Part shown: positions 34,180 to 43,583 of the stretch, piece after piece
How the letters are laid out: the number at the start of each line of letters is the position of its first letter
How positions within the stretch are numbered: position 1 is the first letter of the stretch
Source of the DNA: Dolichospermum sp. UHCC 0259
Lineage (GTDB): Bacteria > Cyanobacteriota > Cyanobacteriia > Cyanobacteriales > Nostocaceae
Direction of reading: 5' to 3'
Length of the DNA stretch: 57,290 bases
Assembly (NCBI RefSeq): GCF_009711935.1
Contig: NZ_VIKX01000171.1
Coordinates: 1 to 57,290, forward strand
Notes under the pieces: generated by a model
What the model was told of the DNA's origin: nothing
Databases searched by the model: none
The model's input: only the letters and a program-made list of their open reading frames with translations
Program-made: the position numbers and the translations under genes

Positions 34180-36847
34180 TTTCTGGGTTATCTTGATAAT
34201 AAAGAGAACGTTCAGCTAAATAGAAAGTTAAATATTTATCCTGATTATCTATGATATCATTTCCCCGTCCTCGATAAATCACCTGAATGATTTCCATCAG
34301 GTTTTTCTCAATTTCAAATTTGGGGATTTCGACTAATATATGTCTAGCTTTGGGAAATGATAAACCGCGACTTCCTGAAGCTGTCATAAAAACAACTTTG
34401 GCGCTTTCTTGATATTTTTTTATTTCTTGTTTTTCATATTCAGAGATGTTTGCGTGTATTTCTAGGTAATGGATATATTTTGTAAAGTTGTCTTTCCCTA
34501 ACTCAGATTTAATTTTATCAATAAATTCTGATAACTTGGATTTATCTTGGATGTAAACTATAAATTGTTCAACATCGGATTTTTGCAAGAGAATTTGAAT
34601 TTCTTTGAAAATTTCCTCTTGAGATATTTTCTTTAGATCGGATTCATCTATTAATTTTATTTTATCTGTAACCCGACAAGATTCAATTATAATCTGATAA
34701 TTAATAGTTAAACTTCTGGCTGGATAGGTGTTAGTATTAATAATGATTGCTGGTAAATTATTAAATGTGAAAGATTCTACAGATAAAGGTTGAATATTTG
34801 CTGCTGCTGTGCGAAAGTAAACTTTATTTGGTTCGGGGGTAGTATCTTCTAAGTGTTGACGAATGACATTTTTATCAACAATGGAAGCATCAGCAACGAC
34901 GATTTTGGTATTGAAACCATTTTCTGGATTTGCTAACTGATAACGCTTCACTATTTTTTGAATCCCATCTAAAAATTCTACTCCTCCTTCATCTCCAGTA
35001 ATTTCATCTATCATGATCAATAGATGTTTAATGCGATGAGAGATATTTCGCATTTTTTCAGGAAATACTTTATTTTCAGGGGTGCTGTATGCGTCACAAA
35101 AGATTTTTTCGAGATGATTGAGAGTATCACCATAGTCTGTTTTCTTTAATGACTGTGTAGAAGTAGTAGCAATAATTTGGTTATATTGTTCAGAACTAAT
35201 CAGATTATATAAAGCTTCACAAATACTATTCAGAACTCCTTTGGTTTTTTGTCCAATATCTTGAAATGTATCATCGGTAATATGTTTGAATCTATCTTTA
35301 CGTCGTGATTTTCTTTCTACGGTTTCACTGTTGAGAAAGTGAACATCCCCTAAACGAAAATCATTTTTATGTTGATTAGATGTATATGCAACTGATAGTT
35401 TACCACGATTATCTTGAATCAAATTACTGTGAGTATTGATAGCAAAAATTCTGTCATCAACTAATTTCCCCGTTTCTTGAGATTTAAATTTTTCAATGAT
35501 GTCAAGATTGACTTGTTTGCGGGGACTGACGTAAAATAAAAGAAACCCTTCATCTTGATAGTTTTTGAGAAAATCAACAATAGCGGTAGTTTTTCCAATT
35601 CCAGGATTTCCAGTTAAGAAGATGTAAGTATGTTCAGAAAGAAGATATTTTTTAATTAGTTGATTATGTGCTTGTCGAAAATTGGGATTTCCGGTTAAAC
35701 CTAAACTAGAAATTAATTCTGGTGGTACTGTGGCGACAGAGTTGAAAAAATCCGTGATTGTTTCTGTGTGACGCGGTAATATATTGATGGTATCGGGAGT
35801 TATTTCTAACAGCGATTTAACAAATTCTTCTCCTCTCTCAAAACTTTTGGATGCGTTACGTTTAATTTGTTGTAAAACTCGATAACGTGCGTTGGTAATT
35901 TCTTCTTCTCGATTATGATGTTTATAGATTTGATAACAAGTTTGCAGAATGTCTAGATTATCTGCTTGAATAGAGATGGTGTTAAATGAGCGATCGCTAT
36001 ATCCGACAGCATTACATACCAACTTTGATATATTGGGGATAATTGTCGTTTTTTCTAGAAACTGACAGAAACTATAAATATAACTACCAGCTTGAATTAA
36101 TTTCGCACTTTCCTTATCCTTAGCTTTAAAAGCTGTAAAATATTCCTTTAAACTTGGGGAAAAATCTAAGCCTAAAGATTCGGTATCAATACGCAAGCTG
36201 GAAAATACGCTTTTAGAACGAATATAGCTGACATCTCGCAGTAACAAGCGGCGAATAATTTCCACATAGTCAATATTTTGGATGTCTTCGTCAGTGTGAA
36301 TAGAAAACACGGATAAATCGAGACATAAAACCCGGTAGTTATTTCTATATTTCAGCAATATTAAACTATCAGCGTTAAGAAAATCACCTCTACCTTTATA
36401 TATATCAATATCTTGAGAAGTAATTTCTAAATTCTCCAACTGCGAAAGCACATCTTTAAACCATTGTTTTTCATTTATCTCATGAGTACCAATACTATTA
36501 TCACCATTAAACCGACATTGATAATATAAAATTTCTAAATGTCGAAATTTTGGTATTTCATCACATCCCAAAGATTTGAGATATTCTCGAAAGAAATTTA
36601 AACCAGATAAAAACCCTTTTTGAAGAAAAAATTGACACCAAGTTTCAGCTATTTCTCGTTCTAACTTACTAATGACTTTATCAACTATGCGTTTTTTGAT
36701 TTTTGCAAATTTGATATTTTCCAGTTCATGACGATATAAATTACCAAAGCGATTTTTAAGATTATTTTTATGAATATAAGATAAGATTCCAATATTGAAA
36801 CCTACTTCAAATAATCTTCCTAAATCATCTGCTATTTTTGCTGTCAT
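34169..36847 (-). CDS. N-terminal major part of a helicase-like P-loop ATPase, interrupted by a MITE
   Basis: 892 residues. The first ~400 have no recognisable fold. Walker A GNPGIGKTTA lies near 410, Walker B LLIMIDEITGDEG near 609, then VVADASIVD. The motif V/VI region (MTASGSRGLSFPKARHILVE, then QVIYRGRG near 857) is typical of superfamily 2 helicases. It stops after DNPEISR, where the last two residues and the TAA come from the MITE. ATG 36847 has AGAGGA about 6-7 bases upstream; an upstream TTG at 36907 lies inside a repeat and was rejected. The gene follows the 1014-residue unknown gene after 90 bases, and the two are very likely co-transcribed. The specific substrate (DNA or RNA) is not known. 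Confidence 0.7.
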   Translation of the reverse strand: MTAKIADDLGRLFEVGFNIGILSYIHKNNLKNRFGNLYRHELENIKFAKIKKRIVDKVISKLEREIAETWCQFFLQKGFLSGLNFFREYLKSLGCDEIPKFRHLEILYYQCRFNGDNSIGTHEINEKQWFKDVLSQLENLEITSQDIDIYKGRGDFLNADSLILLKYRNNYRVLCLDLSVFSIHTDEDIQNIDYVEIIRRLLLRDVSYIRSKSVFSSLRIDTESLGLDFSPSLKEYFTAFKAKDKESAKLIQAGSYIYSFCQFLEKTTIIPNISKLVCNAVGYSDRSFNTISIQADNLDILQTCYQIYKHHNREEEITNARYRVLQQIKRNASKSFERGEEFVKSLLEITPDTINILPRHTETITDFFNSVATVPPELISSLGLTGNPNFRQAHNQLIKKYLLSEHTYIFLTGNPGIGKTTAIVDFLKNYQDEGFLLFYVSPRKQVNLDIIEKFKSQETGKLVDDRIFAINTHSNLIQDNRGKLSVAYTSNQHKNDFRLGDVHFLNSETVERKSRRKDRFKHITDDTFQDIGQKTKGVLNSICEALYNLISSEQYNQIIATTSTQSLKKTDYGDTLNHLEKIFCDAYSTPENKVFPEKMRNISHRIKHLLIMIDEITGDEGGVEFLDGIQKIVKRYQLANPENGFNTKIVVADASIVDKNVIRQHLEDTTPEPNKVYFRTAAANIQPLSVESFTFNNLPAIIINTNTYPARSLTINYQIIIESCRVTDKIKLIDESDLKKISQEEIFKEIQILLQKSDVEQFIVYIQDKSKLSEFIDKIKSELGKDNFTKYIHYLEIHANISEYEKQEIKKYQESAKVVFMTASGSRGLSFPKARHILVEIPKFEIEKNLMEIIQVIYRGRGNDIIDNQDKYLTFYLAERSLYYQDNPEISR

Positions 36848-36859
36848 CTTTTTTCCTCT

Positions 36860-36941
36860 GTAGGTTGGGTTGACGGATGTTACCCAACATGATTTAATGT
36901 TGATCAAAAGTTGGGTTGCGCTGTCGCTTAACCCAACCTAC
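36860..36941. repeat. Inverted repeat GTAGGTTGGGTT...AACCCAACCTAC between two operon genes
   Basis: GTAGGTTGGGTTGACGGATG near 36860 and CGCTTAACCCAACCTAC near 36941 form an 82-bp hairpin with inner TTACCCAAC/GTTGGGTT pairing. It fills the space between the unknown gene and the helicase gene, and its CTA at 36938-36940 is the stop codon (TAG) of the upstream gene. It is a dispersed repeat that could also modulate expression within the pair. Confidence 0.8.
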
Positions 36942-39900
36942 GAAGTTTGATTGTTTGTTTTCTCTGATAATATACCTTTGATGTGAGTTAAAAACGCGAG
37001 AGAATTAAAATTTACTGTAATTCTACCATGTTGAAATATCGCAGCTTGACTAACTGATTCATCTCCAATTAAATTTTGATATGGATCTAACTTTAATTGA
37101 ACATCTCTCGATTTTTCATAGCGGGAAAAATGAAATAAGGTTAAACATTGCAAAATTTCATTTTTTAATTGACTGTTATCATATATTAATCCTTCTCGAA
37201 TATCTTTATCATCTAAAATTGTTTCATCGTAAATATTTAATAATGTCGCATAAGACATAACTCCATTATATTTACTATCTCCAGGAAGTGAAAATCCATT
37301 AAAAAGGTTGAAAAAAATCACAGATTGTTTATTTTTGTCCTCTGCTAAGTTAGTTACTTCTAGGGTATCCTGAATATATAATGATGTTGACTTTTTACCG
37401 GAAAGTTTGACAGCGTAGTATTTATCAAAAAACATGGGATAAATTTTGATATCATGTCTTTCTTTTTTTAATGCTTTAATCACGTTTTCCGACATGAAAA
37501 ATAATTCTGCGTTTTTTTCAGATTGGGTAATATGTAATGTGCTGCTGTAGGGAACTTTCGCTATATAAATAAAGTGTTTGTACCCTTTTTGATAAAGTTT
37601 ATCTACATTATCAACCACAACTGTAGGATATTCATACATTTTTTGATGATCTTCAAAGTTTTGGGAGAAGGTTTTGAAAAGTTGAAATCTTACGCTTTGC
37701 GCTTCCATTTGTAAGGTAATAATTTCTCCCATGAGGTTAGATTTTTTCGTGGTTACTCCTTTTTTAGCATCACTTTCTCGACTGGAAACTACGATAATTG
37801 CAAGTTTATCCAAGGTTTCAAATTTAAACTTTTCATGACTATGTAATGTAAATTTTTTGGGAACAACTGAATACAAAGAACTGAGAACATTAGGAATTTT
37901 ATATTTTACCTTATCAGGATTAGTAATCACTATCCCCTGTTCATTACTCAGAGACTCCTCCTTAAATATATGAGACAATACCTTGGTAAAGGAAACCATA
38001 AACTTTTCAATAGTTGCGGTTTCATCGGTTTTTTCTTTGAGGTGTATCCTTAATAAGGGAATAAATGGTTTTATTTGTTTTTCCAAGATGACGTGAAGAC
38101 AAAGATAAGCAAGTAAACTATATGCAATTTTGTAAATAAATTCTTGATGCTTTTCTAGTTTGGGAGTTTCTAAACGATGGGGAAAAATTAACAAGTTCCG
38201 ATGTTGTAAGTTTGCGGTGTAAAATTTTTTGCAGATTTCATTTTCATAAGGGAGAAATACTACTGGTAACATATTAATATTTTGAGGAATATCATATTCC
38301 ATACTGAAGGTTTCTCGATCTTCAGTCTCTAAAAAATGAATTTCGCTAATAGTAATGTTTGCGGAAAGACTGACAAGTAAGTTTGTCTGTGTGCTGGGAT
38401 TTCCTAAGTTAATATATTTTAAGCAATCTTTAAAATTTTCTCGCAACTTTTCTTTAAAGAATGTATCTCTTGTAGTAATTACGTCAATGTCATCTTCTAA
38501 AATACTCTGTTTTACGGAAATATGTACAGGATAATGTGTGGTAGAAAATGGTGTTTCTCTTTTGATTAAGTTTACTAAAACTTCTTTGAGTGTGTCTATT
38601 TTTTGCTGAACTTTAAATTTCTCGAAACCTTCCACCAATTTTCTGAATATTTGCTTCTTAGCTGCATCATTATTACCTTTTAATATTGATAATACAGTTG
38701 CAAATTTCTCAACTGGATCATAATCTAATTCTGCTTTTGGGTTATAGTTTGCTGCGTCTGGATCTTGACGTGATGCAAATATGAAATAATAGAGAAATGC
38801 GATTTTAAGAACTTTATTTACAAAAGTGAATCTTCTGGAATCATCTGCAATTTCTTTTTTATGTTCGTCACTATCTGGGTTCAAAAGATTGAGATTGCGT
38901 TCAAAAACGTTTTTACCTCCATCTGTTTGTACTTTTCCATCAAATTTTAACTTTAACCCAAAGGTAAATTCTATTTTTTCGCGCTTTGGATCTTCGTTTT
39001 CTCCTAAATAACCTTCAACGATGGGAATAATCGGTAATTTATCATAAGCTTCACTCCGAGAAAACATGGTTTGATAATTAACTGATATTCCCTCATAGCT
39101 AACTTGATATTCTCCATCTGCTTTGTTGGTATCGTTAATATAATCTTCTAATAGTTTCAATCTTCTAATTAGATCTTCTAAATATATTTTAGCTCTAAAG
39201 TTTTTATGACTGGCTTTTTCATCTAAATTTTCTAATAAAAATTCTAAATATTTAATTTGTGATAGTTTTTTGAGTTTACCTAGTGTTTCTTGGTTGACTA
39301 GGTTTTGTAATTTATAAATATCAGAGTTGGTATTTTCTTTGAGATTTTCTAAAATATATGCTAATTCTTGTCTATCGCTAGAATCAGAAAAGTTTATATC
39401 TATAAAATTATTAATTCCTGTTACTAATGCAGCGTAAAAATCACGAGGTTTATCTACGGAAATTGTTACTTTATGTGCTTTTAGAAGTTGTTTCTGTTTC
39501 CTGTTTTCGTCTTTTTTCAGTGTTAATCTTTGCTTTTCTAGTTGGGAAGATGGAGGAAAATCATAACTCAAGTCTAATTTAGATGGTTTTTTGGTGGTTT
39601 GAAATGTTTGTAAGTCGGTAAGTAGATGATTAATAAACTGAAATCTATCTATTGATTCATTACCTGGATTGTTTTGAATCGCTGTTGTTAAATGTTGCTG
39701 AATATAAGCTACAATTTCTTTAATTTTTTTGTCGAAAGAATCTTGAGAGTTAGCACTAAAATTTAGGGTAGCAGCACCAAGTAATCTTTCGTTCCCTAAA
39801 GGGTTTTCTGGATTTAATTTGATGACTTCATTAACTAGCTCATTAATATTAATAAATACCCGTTGATTATCTTTAGAAATGGTAAATATTTGCTTTTCTT

Positions 39901-39979
39901 TTAAAACCTGTAAGATTTTAGTTAACAAATCAGTATAATCTACATTAGCTAAGTCTGGATTTATTGCTATTTTGTTCAT
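36938..39979 (-). CDS. Large protein of unknown function, partner of the split helicase
   Basis: 1013 residues from ATG 39979 (AAGG upstream; a GTG at 39985 is the alternative). I recognise no domain. The N-terminal third is charged and helical (KQRLTLKKDENRKQKQLLK). The middle has FVNKVLKIAFLYYFIFASRQD, HYPVHISVKQSILEDDIDVI and NLLVSLSANITISEIHFLET. The C-terminal third has strand-rich segments LDKLAIIVVSSRESD and KHFIYIAKVPYSSTLHIT, followed by LNIYDETILDD. No membrane segments, Walker motif or clear metal site can be seen. The gene precedes the helicase on the same strand, so the two probably act together. DNA repair, mobile-element or defence roles are possible; none is shown. Confidence 0.75.
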   Translation of the reverse strand: MNKIAINPDLANVDYTDLLTKILQVLKEKQIFTISKDNQRVFININELVNEVIKLNPENPLGNERLLGAATLNFSANSQDSFDKKIKEIVAYIQQHLTTAIQNNPGNESIDRFQFINHLLTDLQTFQTTKKPSKLDLSYDFPPSSQLEKQRLTLKKDENRKQKQLLKAHKVTISVDKPRDFYAALVTGINNFIDINFSDSSDRQELAYILENLKENTNSDIYKLQNLVNQETLGKLKKLSQIKYLEFLLENLDEKASHKNFRAKIYLEDLIRRLKLLEDYINDTNKADGEYQVSYEGISVNYQTMFSRSEAYDKLPIIPIVEGYLGENEDPKREKIEFTFGLKLKFDGKVQTDGGKNVFERNLNLLNPDSDEHKKEIADDSRRFTFVNKVLKIAFLYYFIFASRQDPDAANYNPKAELDYDPVEKFATVLSILKGNNDAAKKQIFRKLVEGFEKFKVQQKIDTLKEVLVNLIKRETPFSTTHYPVHISVKQSILEDDIDVITTRDTFFKEKLRENFKDCLKYINLGNPSTQTNLLVSLSANITISEIHFLETEDRETFSMEYDIPQNINMLPVVFLPYENEICKKFYTANLQHRNLLIFPHRLETPKLEKHQEFIYKIAYSLLAYLCLHVILEKQIKPFIPLLRIHLKEKTDETATIEKFMVSFTKVLSHIFKEESLSNEQGIVITNPDKVKYKIPNVLSSLYSVVPKKFTLHSHEKFKFETLDKLAIIVVSSRESDAKKGVTTKKSNLMGEIITLQMEAQSVRFQLFKTFSQNFEDHQKMYEYPTVVVDNVDKLYQKGYKHFIYIAKVPYSSTLHITQSEKNAELFFMSENVIKALKKERHDIKIYPMFFDKYYAVKLSGKKSTSLYIQDTLEVTNLAEDKNKQSVIFFNLFNGFSLPGDSKYNGVMSYATLLNIYDETILDDKDIREGLIYDNSQLKNEILQCLTLFHFSRYEKSRDVQLKLDPYQNLIGDESVSQAAIFQHGRITVNFNSLAFLTHIKGILSEKTNNQTS

Positions 39980-40077
39980 TTGCACCCTTAATACTTGTCT
40001 CTAAAATTACTTATTATAAATAATAATGCCTTGCGACTTGACAAGTCAAGATTTTGTAAATAAAAAAATAAACTATT

Positions 40078-40110
40078 AGATCCCCGACTTTTCCAAAAAG
40101 TCGGGGATCT
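40078..40110. repeat. 33-bp palindrome, copy 3 of 3
   Basis: AGATCCCCGACTTTTC...AAAAAGTCGGGGATCT, the third member of the palindrome family at 6796-6828 and 27218-27250. It lies just downstream of purQ and may terminate it. Confidence 0.85.
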
Positions 40111-40112
40111 GT

Positions 40113-40784
40113 TTAGACTAAAGCCGCTACCTTCCCCAACAACCCCTGAAACAACCGCAAACCATCGCTATTACCTAACGCCTTATCTGCTGCTCTTTCT
40201 GGATGTGGCATCATGCCCAAAACATTGCCTTGAAGATTACAAATCCCCGCAATGTTGTTGAGTGAACCGTTGGGATTTTCTTGATAACGAAATAAAACTT
40301 GTCCGTTAGCTTCGATTTCTGCTAAAGTGGTTTCGTTACTGTAAAATCGCCCCTCTCCGTGTGCAATGGGTAAAGTGATAACTTCCCCTTCCGCATAACC
40401 TTGAGTCCAAGGTAAATTATTACGCTCAACTTTCAAGGGAGAGCGATCGCATATAAAGTGCAAATCCTGATTTCTCGCCAATGCCCCAGGTAATAAACCA
40501 GCTTCAGTTAATACCTGAAATCCGTTACAAATACCGATGACAAATTTACCTTGCCGTGCATGGTTGATAACTTGTTGCATCACAGGAGAAAAGCGAGCGA
40601 TCGCACCACAACGCAAATAATCCCCATAACTAAAGCCACCGGGGACAATGATCACATCTATATCACTAATATCCGTCTCTTGATGCCAAATCATCCGCGT
40701 TGATTGTCCTAGCAAATCTCTAGTCACATAGGCAACGTCGCGATCGCAATTAGAACCTGGAAAAACTAAAATACCGAATTTCAT
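40113..40784 (-). CDS. purQ: Phosphoribosylformylglycinamidine synthase, glutaminase subunit PurQ
   Basis: 223 residues. This is the class I glutamine amidotransferase subunit that supplies ammonia for FGAM formation in purine synthesis. The nucleophile motif is GICNGFQVL near 88, with the catalytic HPE in MMPHPERAADKAL near 197. KFGILVFPGSNCDRD is the normal N-terminus. It acts with PurS, encoded 105 bases upstream on the same strand, and with PurL, not in the window. The spacer to purS holds repeats. Confidence 0.97.
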   Translation of the reverse strand: MKFGILVFPGSNCDRDVAYVTRDLLGQSTRMIWHQETDISDIDVIIVPGGFSYGDYLRCGAIARFSPVMQQVINHARQGKFVIGICNGFQVLTEAGLLPGALARNQDLHFICDRSPLKVERNNLPWTQGYAEGEVITLPIAHGEGRFYSNETTLAEIEANGQVLFRYQENPNGSLNNIAGICNLQGNVLGMMPHPERAADKALGNSDGLRLFQGLLGKVAALV

Positions 40785-40790
40785 TGTTTG

Positions 40791-40884
40791 TCAGTTGTCA
40801 GTTGTCAGTTGTTCTTTGTCAGGGAATAGGCAAAAGGTAAGAATTTTCACAATTACCGATTACCAATTACCAATTACCAATTAG
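40791..40884. repeat. TCAGTTG and ATTACCA heptamer repeats
   Basis: GTCAGTTGTCAGTTGTCAGTTG (about 40791-40813) and ATTACCG/ATTACCA units (about 40850-40884) fill most of the purS-purQ gap, another pair of STRR-type tracts. Confidence 0.8.
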
Positions 40885-40889
40885 CAGTT

Positions 40890-41168
40890 TCAAAATACGC
40901 CAGTTTGTGATTCTACCTCAATCAAGTCAAAGCGATAATTTTCGATGACCGGATTAGATAACATTTGGTCACAGATTTGATTTAAGTCTCGACGCGCTTT
41001 CATCTCATCAGGTGCGGTAATGGTTAACTCAATGTACTTACCAATTCTCACCTGTTCCACGTTGTCGTATCCCATTTGTTTGAGGCCAGATTGTACAGCC
41101 ACACCAGCAGGATCTAAAACTGATGTTCTCAGAGTCACGAAAATTTTAGCTAAATATTTTATTTGCAC
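40890..41168 (-). CDS. purS: Phosphoribosylformylglycinamidine synthase subunit PurS
   Basis: 92 residues, the small structural subunit that bridges PurL and PurQ. KIFVTLRTSVLDPAGVAVQSGLKQ and MGYDNVEQVRIGKYIELTI are diagnostic, and the C-terminus has MLSNPVIENYRFDLIEVE. The start is GTG 41168, which agrees with the family N-terminus. It is upstream of purQ on the same strand. Confidence 0.95.
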   Translation of the reverse strand: MQIKYLAKIFVTLRTSVLDPAGVAVQSGLKQMGYDNVEQVRIGKYIELTITAPDEMKARRDLNQICDQMLSNPVIENYRFDLIEVESQTGVF

Positions 41169-41295
41169 AGGCTTTTTGCTGAATGCTGCGATCGCTATCC
41201 TATAACTTTTATGGTCTAACTGAGTGAAAATATAATCAGGAGTAGAAGTAATTCATGAATTTACCCTACCATAGATACAAATTTAACAAACATTT

Positions 41296-41682
41296 ATGAG
41301 AGCCATACATACCCGTAGTCAAGAACGGATTTTAAACCTGTTACAAAATCTTAAACAAGGCATTTCCGCCCAAGAAATTTACATAGAACTACGTAATCTC
41401 AACCAAAGCATGGGTTTAGCAACAGTTTATCGTTCCTTGGATGCTCTCAAATTAGAAGGCTTAGTGCAAGTGCGAACTTTGGCAAATGGTGAAGCCCTTT
41501 ATAGCCTAATACAGCAGGACAAGCATCATCTAACTTGCCTACAATGTGGTTTTTCTATCCCTATTCATCAATGTCCTGTCCATGAACTCGAAAACCAATT
41601 ACAAACCAGTCATCAATTTAAAGTGTTTTATCACACTCTAGAATTTTTTGGACTATGTACAAAATGTCAAGCTAAGGCTTAG
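41296..41682 (+). CDS. zur: Fur family transcriptional regulator, probably the zinc regulator Zur (FurB)
   Basis: 128 residues. An N-terminal winged helix (NQSMGLATVYRSLDALKLEGLVQ) is followed by the metal-binding dimer domain with DKHHLTCLQCG near 77-85 and a second Cys pair (FFGLCTKCQ) at the end; these four Cys form the structural zinc site. The length and the CLQCGFSIPIHQCPVHELE segment resemble the FurB/Zur branch of Nostocales more than FurA (iron) or PerR-type FurC. This paralogue call is from memory of family sequences, so it is moderate. Confidence 0.75.
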   Translation: MRAIHTRSQERILNLLQNLKQGISAQEIYIELRNLNQSMGLATVYRSLDALKLEGLVQVRTLANGEALYSLIQQDKHHLTCLQCGFSIPIHQCPVHELENQLQTSHQFKVFYHTLEFFGLCTKCQAKA

Positions 41683-41733
41683 GGATGAAAGAAGGAGTCA
41701 GGAGTCACTTTAAAATCAGCATTAAACACCCTG

Positions 41734-42993
41734 TCAGCTTTTTTCTTGATGTGTGATAGTTAGGTTGCGGAAAATGGGTTCCATGACTGTTTGAATTTTT
41801 TGAGGATCAGGTTTTTTCCCACCCATTAAATCACCAAAATATACACAAGCAGCCTCACCTAAAGCCCAAGTATAAGCACCTGCCCAAGAAGCTGCGATCG
41901 CACTACCAAAACCGGGGATAAATTTAATTAATTCCCGTGACACTGCCTGGGCAATAAAACCACCTGCTATAGTGCTAACAATGCCCCCAGCTTGAGATGG
42001 TGTTACAGTCTGTCCATATAATTTACCCAACAATCCCACCATTGATACTTGTAATGCCGTTAAAACAGGCATGGTAGCAAAAGGTAAAGGAACTGCCGCC
42101 AGAGTTGCAGCCATAATTGAAAAAGGCAAAATGTAGCGTCTGCCAGCATCTCGATAAATAGTACCTAATTTTTCGCCAGCTTGTTGATCTAATAATTGAT
42201 AAATTGCCTTCGATTCTGCTTCTGGAAGAAGTTCAACTAAATTATCTCGCAGTGCTTCTAAACCGTAAAATACCGGGAAATAATCATCCTCTTCTAAAGT
42301 GAAATCAATTAAAATTGCCCGATTATATAAACCTAAAAAGTTTTCTTTGATAGCTATAAATGCCCGATTTAAGTCTAGATAATCTGGAGGATAATTAGGA
42401 TGATTGGCAATTTCTGGCGGATAAACTTCATGTAAGCAAGTTACCACCAATAAACAGGGAATATTAGGATATTGCTGCCGTAATTTCTGGGCAATTTGTC
42501 GCAGAGTATCAGTGGCAAAATCGTTAATTTTAACAGTAATAATCAAAACTCTAGCCTTAGTTGTTTCCTGTTGTAAATCACCGATTAATTCCTGAATAAT
42601 TGTTTCAGTATCTTGACTGACATCTCCCAAACCTACCGTATCTGTAAAAATCAGCAATGGTAAATCCTGGGAAGGATATGCGTAACGTTGAGTATTTTGG
42701 GTATGGGGACGAAAACCTTGACCAATAATCTCCGCAGACACCCCAGTTAAACCCCTAACAATTGAACTTTTACCTGCTTGGGGTTTTCCTAAAAGTAAGG
42801 CTTCTGTCGTTGGTAATTCAGCGCGAATGGATTCAAGAATTTCCGCAACTTGAGTATCACTAACGCTAAACCATTGTTCTACAGTTTGTGTAACTTGTTC
42901 GACTGGTAAAATTTGAGTTAATTTATCGGTAGCTTGATTAAAAGCCCCTGTAACCTTTTTTTTCCAAGAATTATCATTACCTTGTTCAGTCAT
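41734..42993 (-). CDS. Membrane-associated GTPase-like protein (DUF697 type)
   Basis: 419 residues. G1 is GKPQAGKSSIV near 74, G3 is DTVGLGD near 119, and the G4 position reads VVTCLHEV instead of NKxD, so base specificity may differ. A C-terminal hydrophobic, Gly/Ala-rich region (PLPFATMPVLTALQVSMVGLL, then GFGSAIAASWAGAYTW) matches DUF697 and probably inserts in or binds the membrane. The start ATG 42993 has GGGAG about 10 bases upstream and is preferred over GTG 43002. Partner unknown. Confidence 0.8.
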   Translation of the reverse strand: MTEQGNDNSWKKKVTGAFNQATDKLTQILPVEQVTQTVEQWFSVSDTQVAEILESIRAELPTTEALLLGKPQAGKSSIVRGLTGVSAEIIGQGFRPHTQNTQRYAYPSQDLPLLIFTDTVGLGDVSQDTETIIQELIGDLQQETTKARVLIITVKINDFATDTLRQIAQKLRQQYPNIPCLLVVTCLHEVYPPEIANHPNYPPDYLDLNRAFIAIKENFLGLYNRAILIDFTLEEDDYFPVFYGLEALRDNLVELLPEAESKAIYQLLDQQAGEKLGTIYRDAGRRYILPFSIMAATLAAVPLPFATMPVLTALQVSMVGLLGKLYGQTVTPSQAGGIVSTIAGGFIAQAVSRELIKFIPGFGSAIAASWAGAYTWALGEAACVYFGDLMGGKKPDPQKIQTVMEPIFRNLTITHQEKS

Positions 42994-43048
42994 AAATTCC
43001 ACTCCCTATAATTAATTGGATAGAGAATATTTTTAGAAACCCAACAGA

Positions 43049-43068
43049 GGGCGGGGTTTCCCCGCCCC
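43049..43068. terminator. GC-rich hairpin between EVE and GTPase genes
   Basis: GGGCGGGGTTTCCCCGCCCC is a compact GC-rich hairpin (GGGCGGGG/CCCCGCCCC) whose last base touches the EVE gene's stop. It fits an attenuating or terminating hairpin for the upstream gene but lacks a T-run; it could be part of the dispersed GTAGGGG-type repeat. Confidence 0.5.
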
Positions 43069-43529
43069 TACCTGCCCATTTCTAAAATCTTACTGGCGAC
43101 TGGTTCTATTACCGGAGTTACTGATAAACGATTGCCTTTTTTCACTACTAATAATTCATCATCATTAAACTTAGCTTTGAGTGTTGATAGTGAAAGAGGA
43201 TGATGAAAAACTTCGACAAATTCCACTTTTACAGTTTGCCAACGGGGAGATTCAAGAGTTGATTTAGCATCATAATATTTACTATTTATATCAAATTGTG
43301 TTGGATCAGCAATACCTGTTTCAACTATCCGCATTAAACCAAAAATACCCGGAGGTTCAGCATTAGAATGATAAAAAAATGCTAAATCTCCTATTCGCAT
43401 TTCTCTCAAAAAATTCCGGGCTTGATAATTACGGATACCGTCCCAAATTGTCTCGCCTTGTTGTTGTAAGTCAGTAATACTATAAACTGCTGGTTCTGAC
43501 TTCATTAACCAATAATTAATTGTATTCAT
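43068..43529 (-). CDS. EVE domain protein
   Basis: 153 residues. YWLMKSEPAVYSITDLQQQG at the start, WDGIRNYQARNFLREMRIGD near 29 and FYHSNAEPPGIFGLMRIVE near 51 are the EVE/PUA-like signature. EVE proteins bind modified bases in RNA or DNA; this short single-domain form is a widespread housekeeping type. It starts at ATG 43529 and is followed by the GTPase gene on the same strand. Confidence 0.9.
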   Translation of the reverse strand: MNTINYWLMKSEPAVYSITDLQQQGETIWDGIRNYQARNFLREMRIGDLAFFYHSNAEPPGIFGLMRIVETGIADPTQFDINSKYYDAKSTLESPRWQTVKVEFVEVFHHPLSLSTLKAKFNDDELLVVKKGNRLSVTPVIEPVASKILEMGR

Positions 43530-43583
43530 ATAATAATTAATCCCATAATTTTAGAGACGTTACAGAGAACGCCTCTATATATA

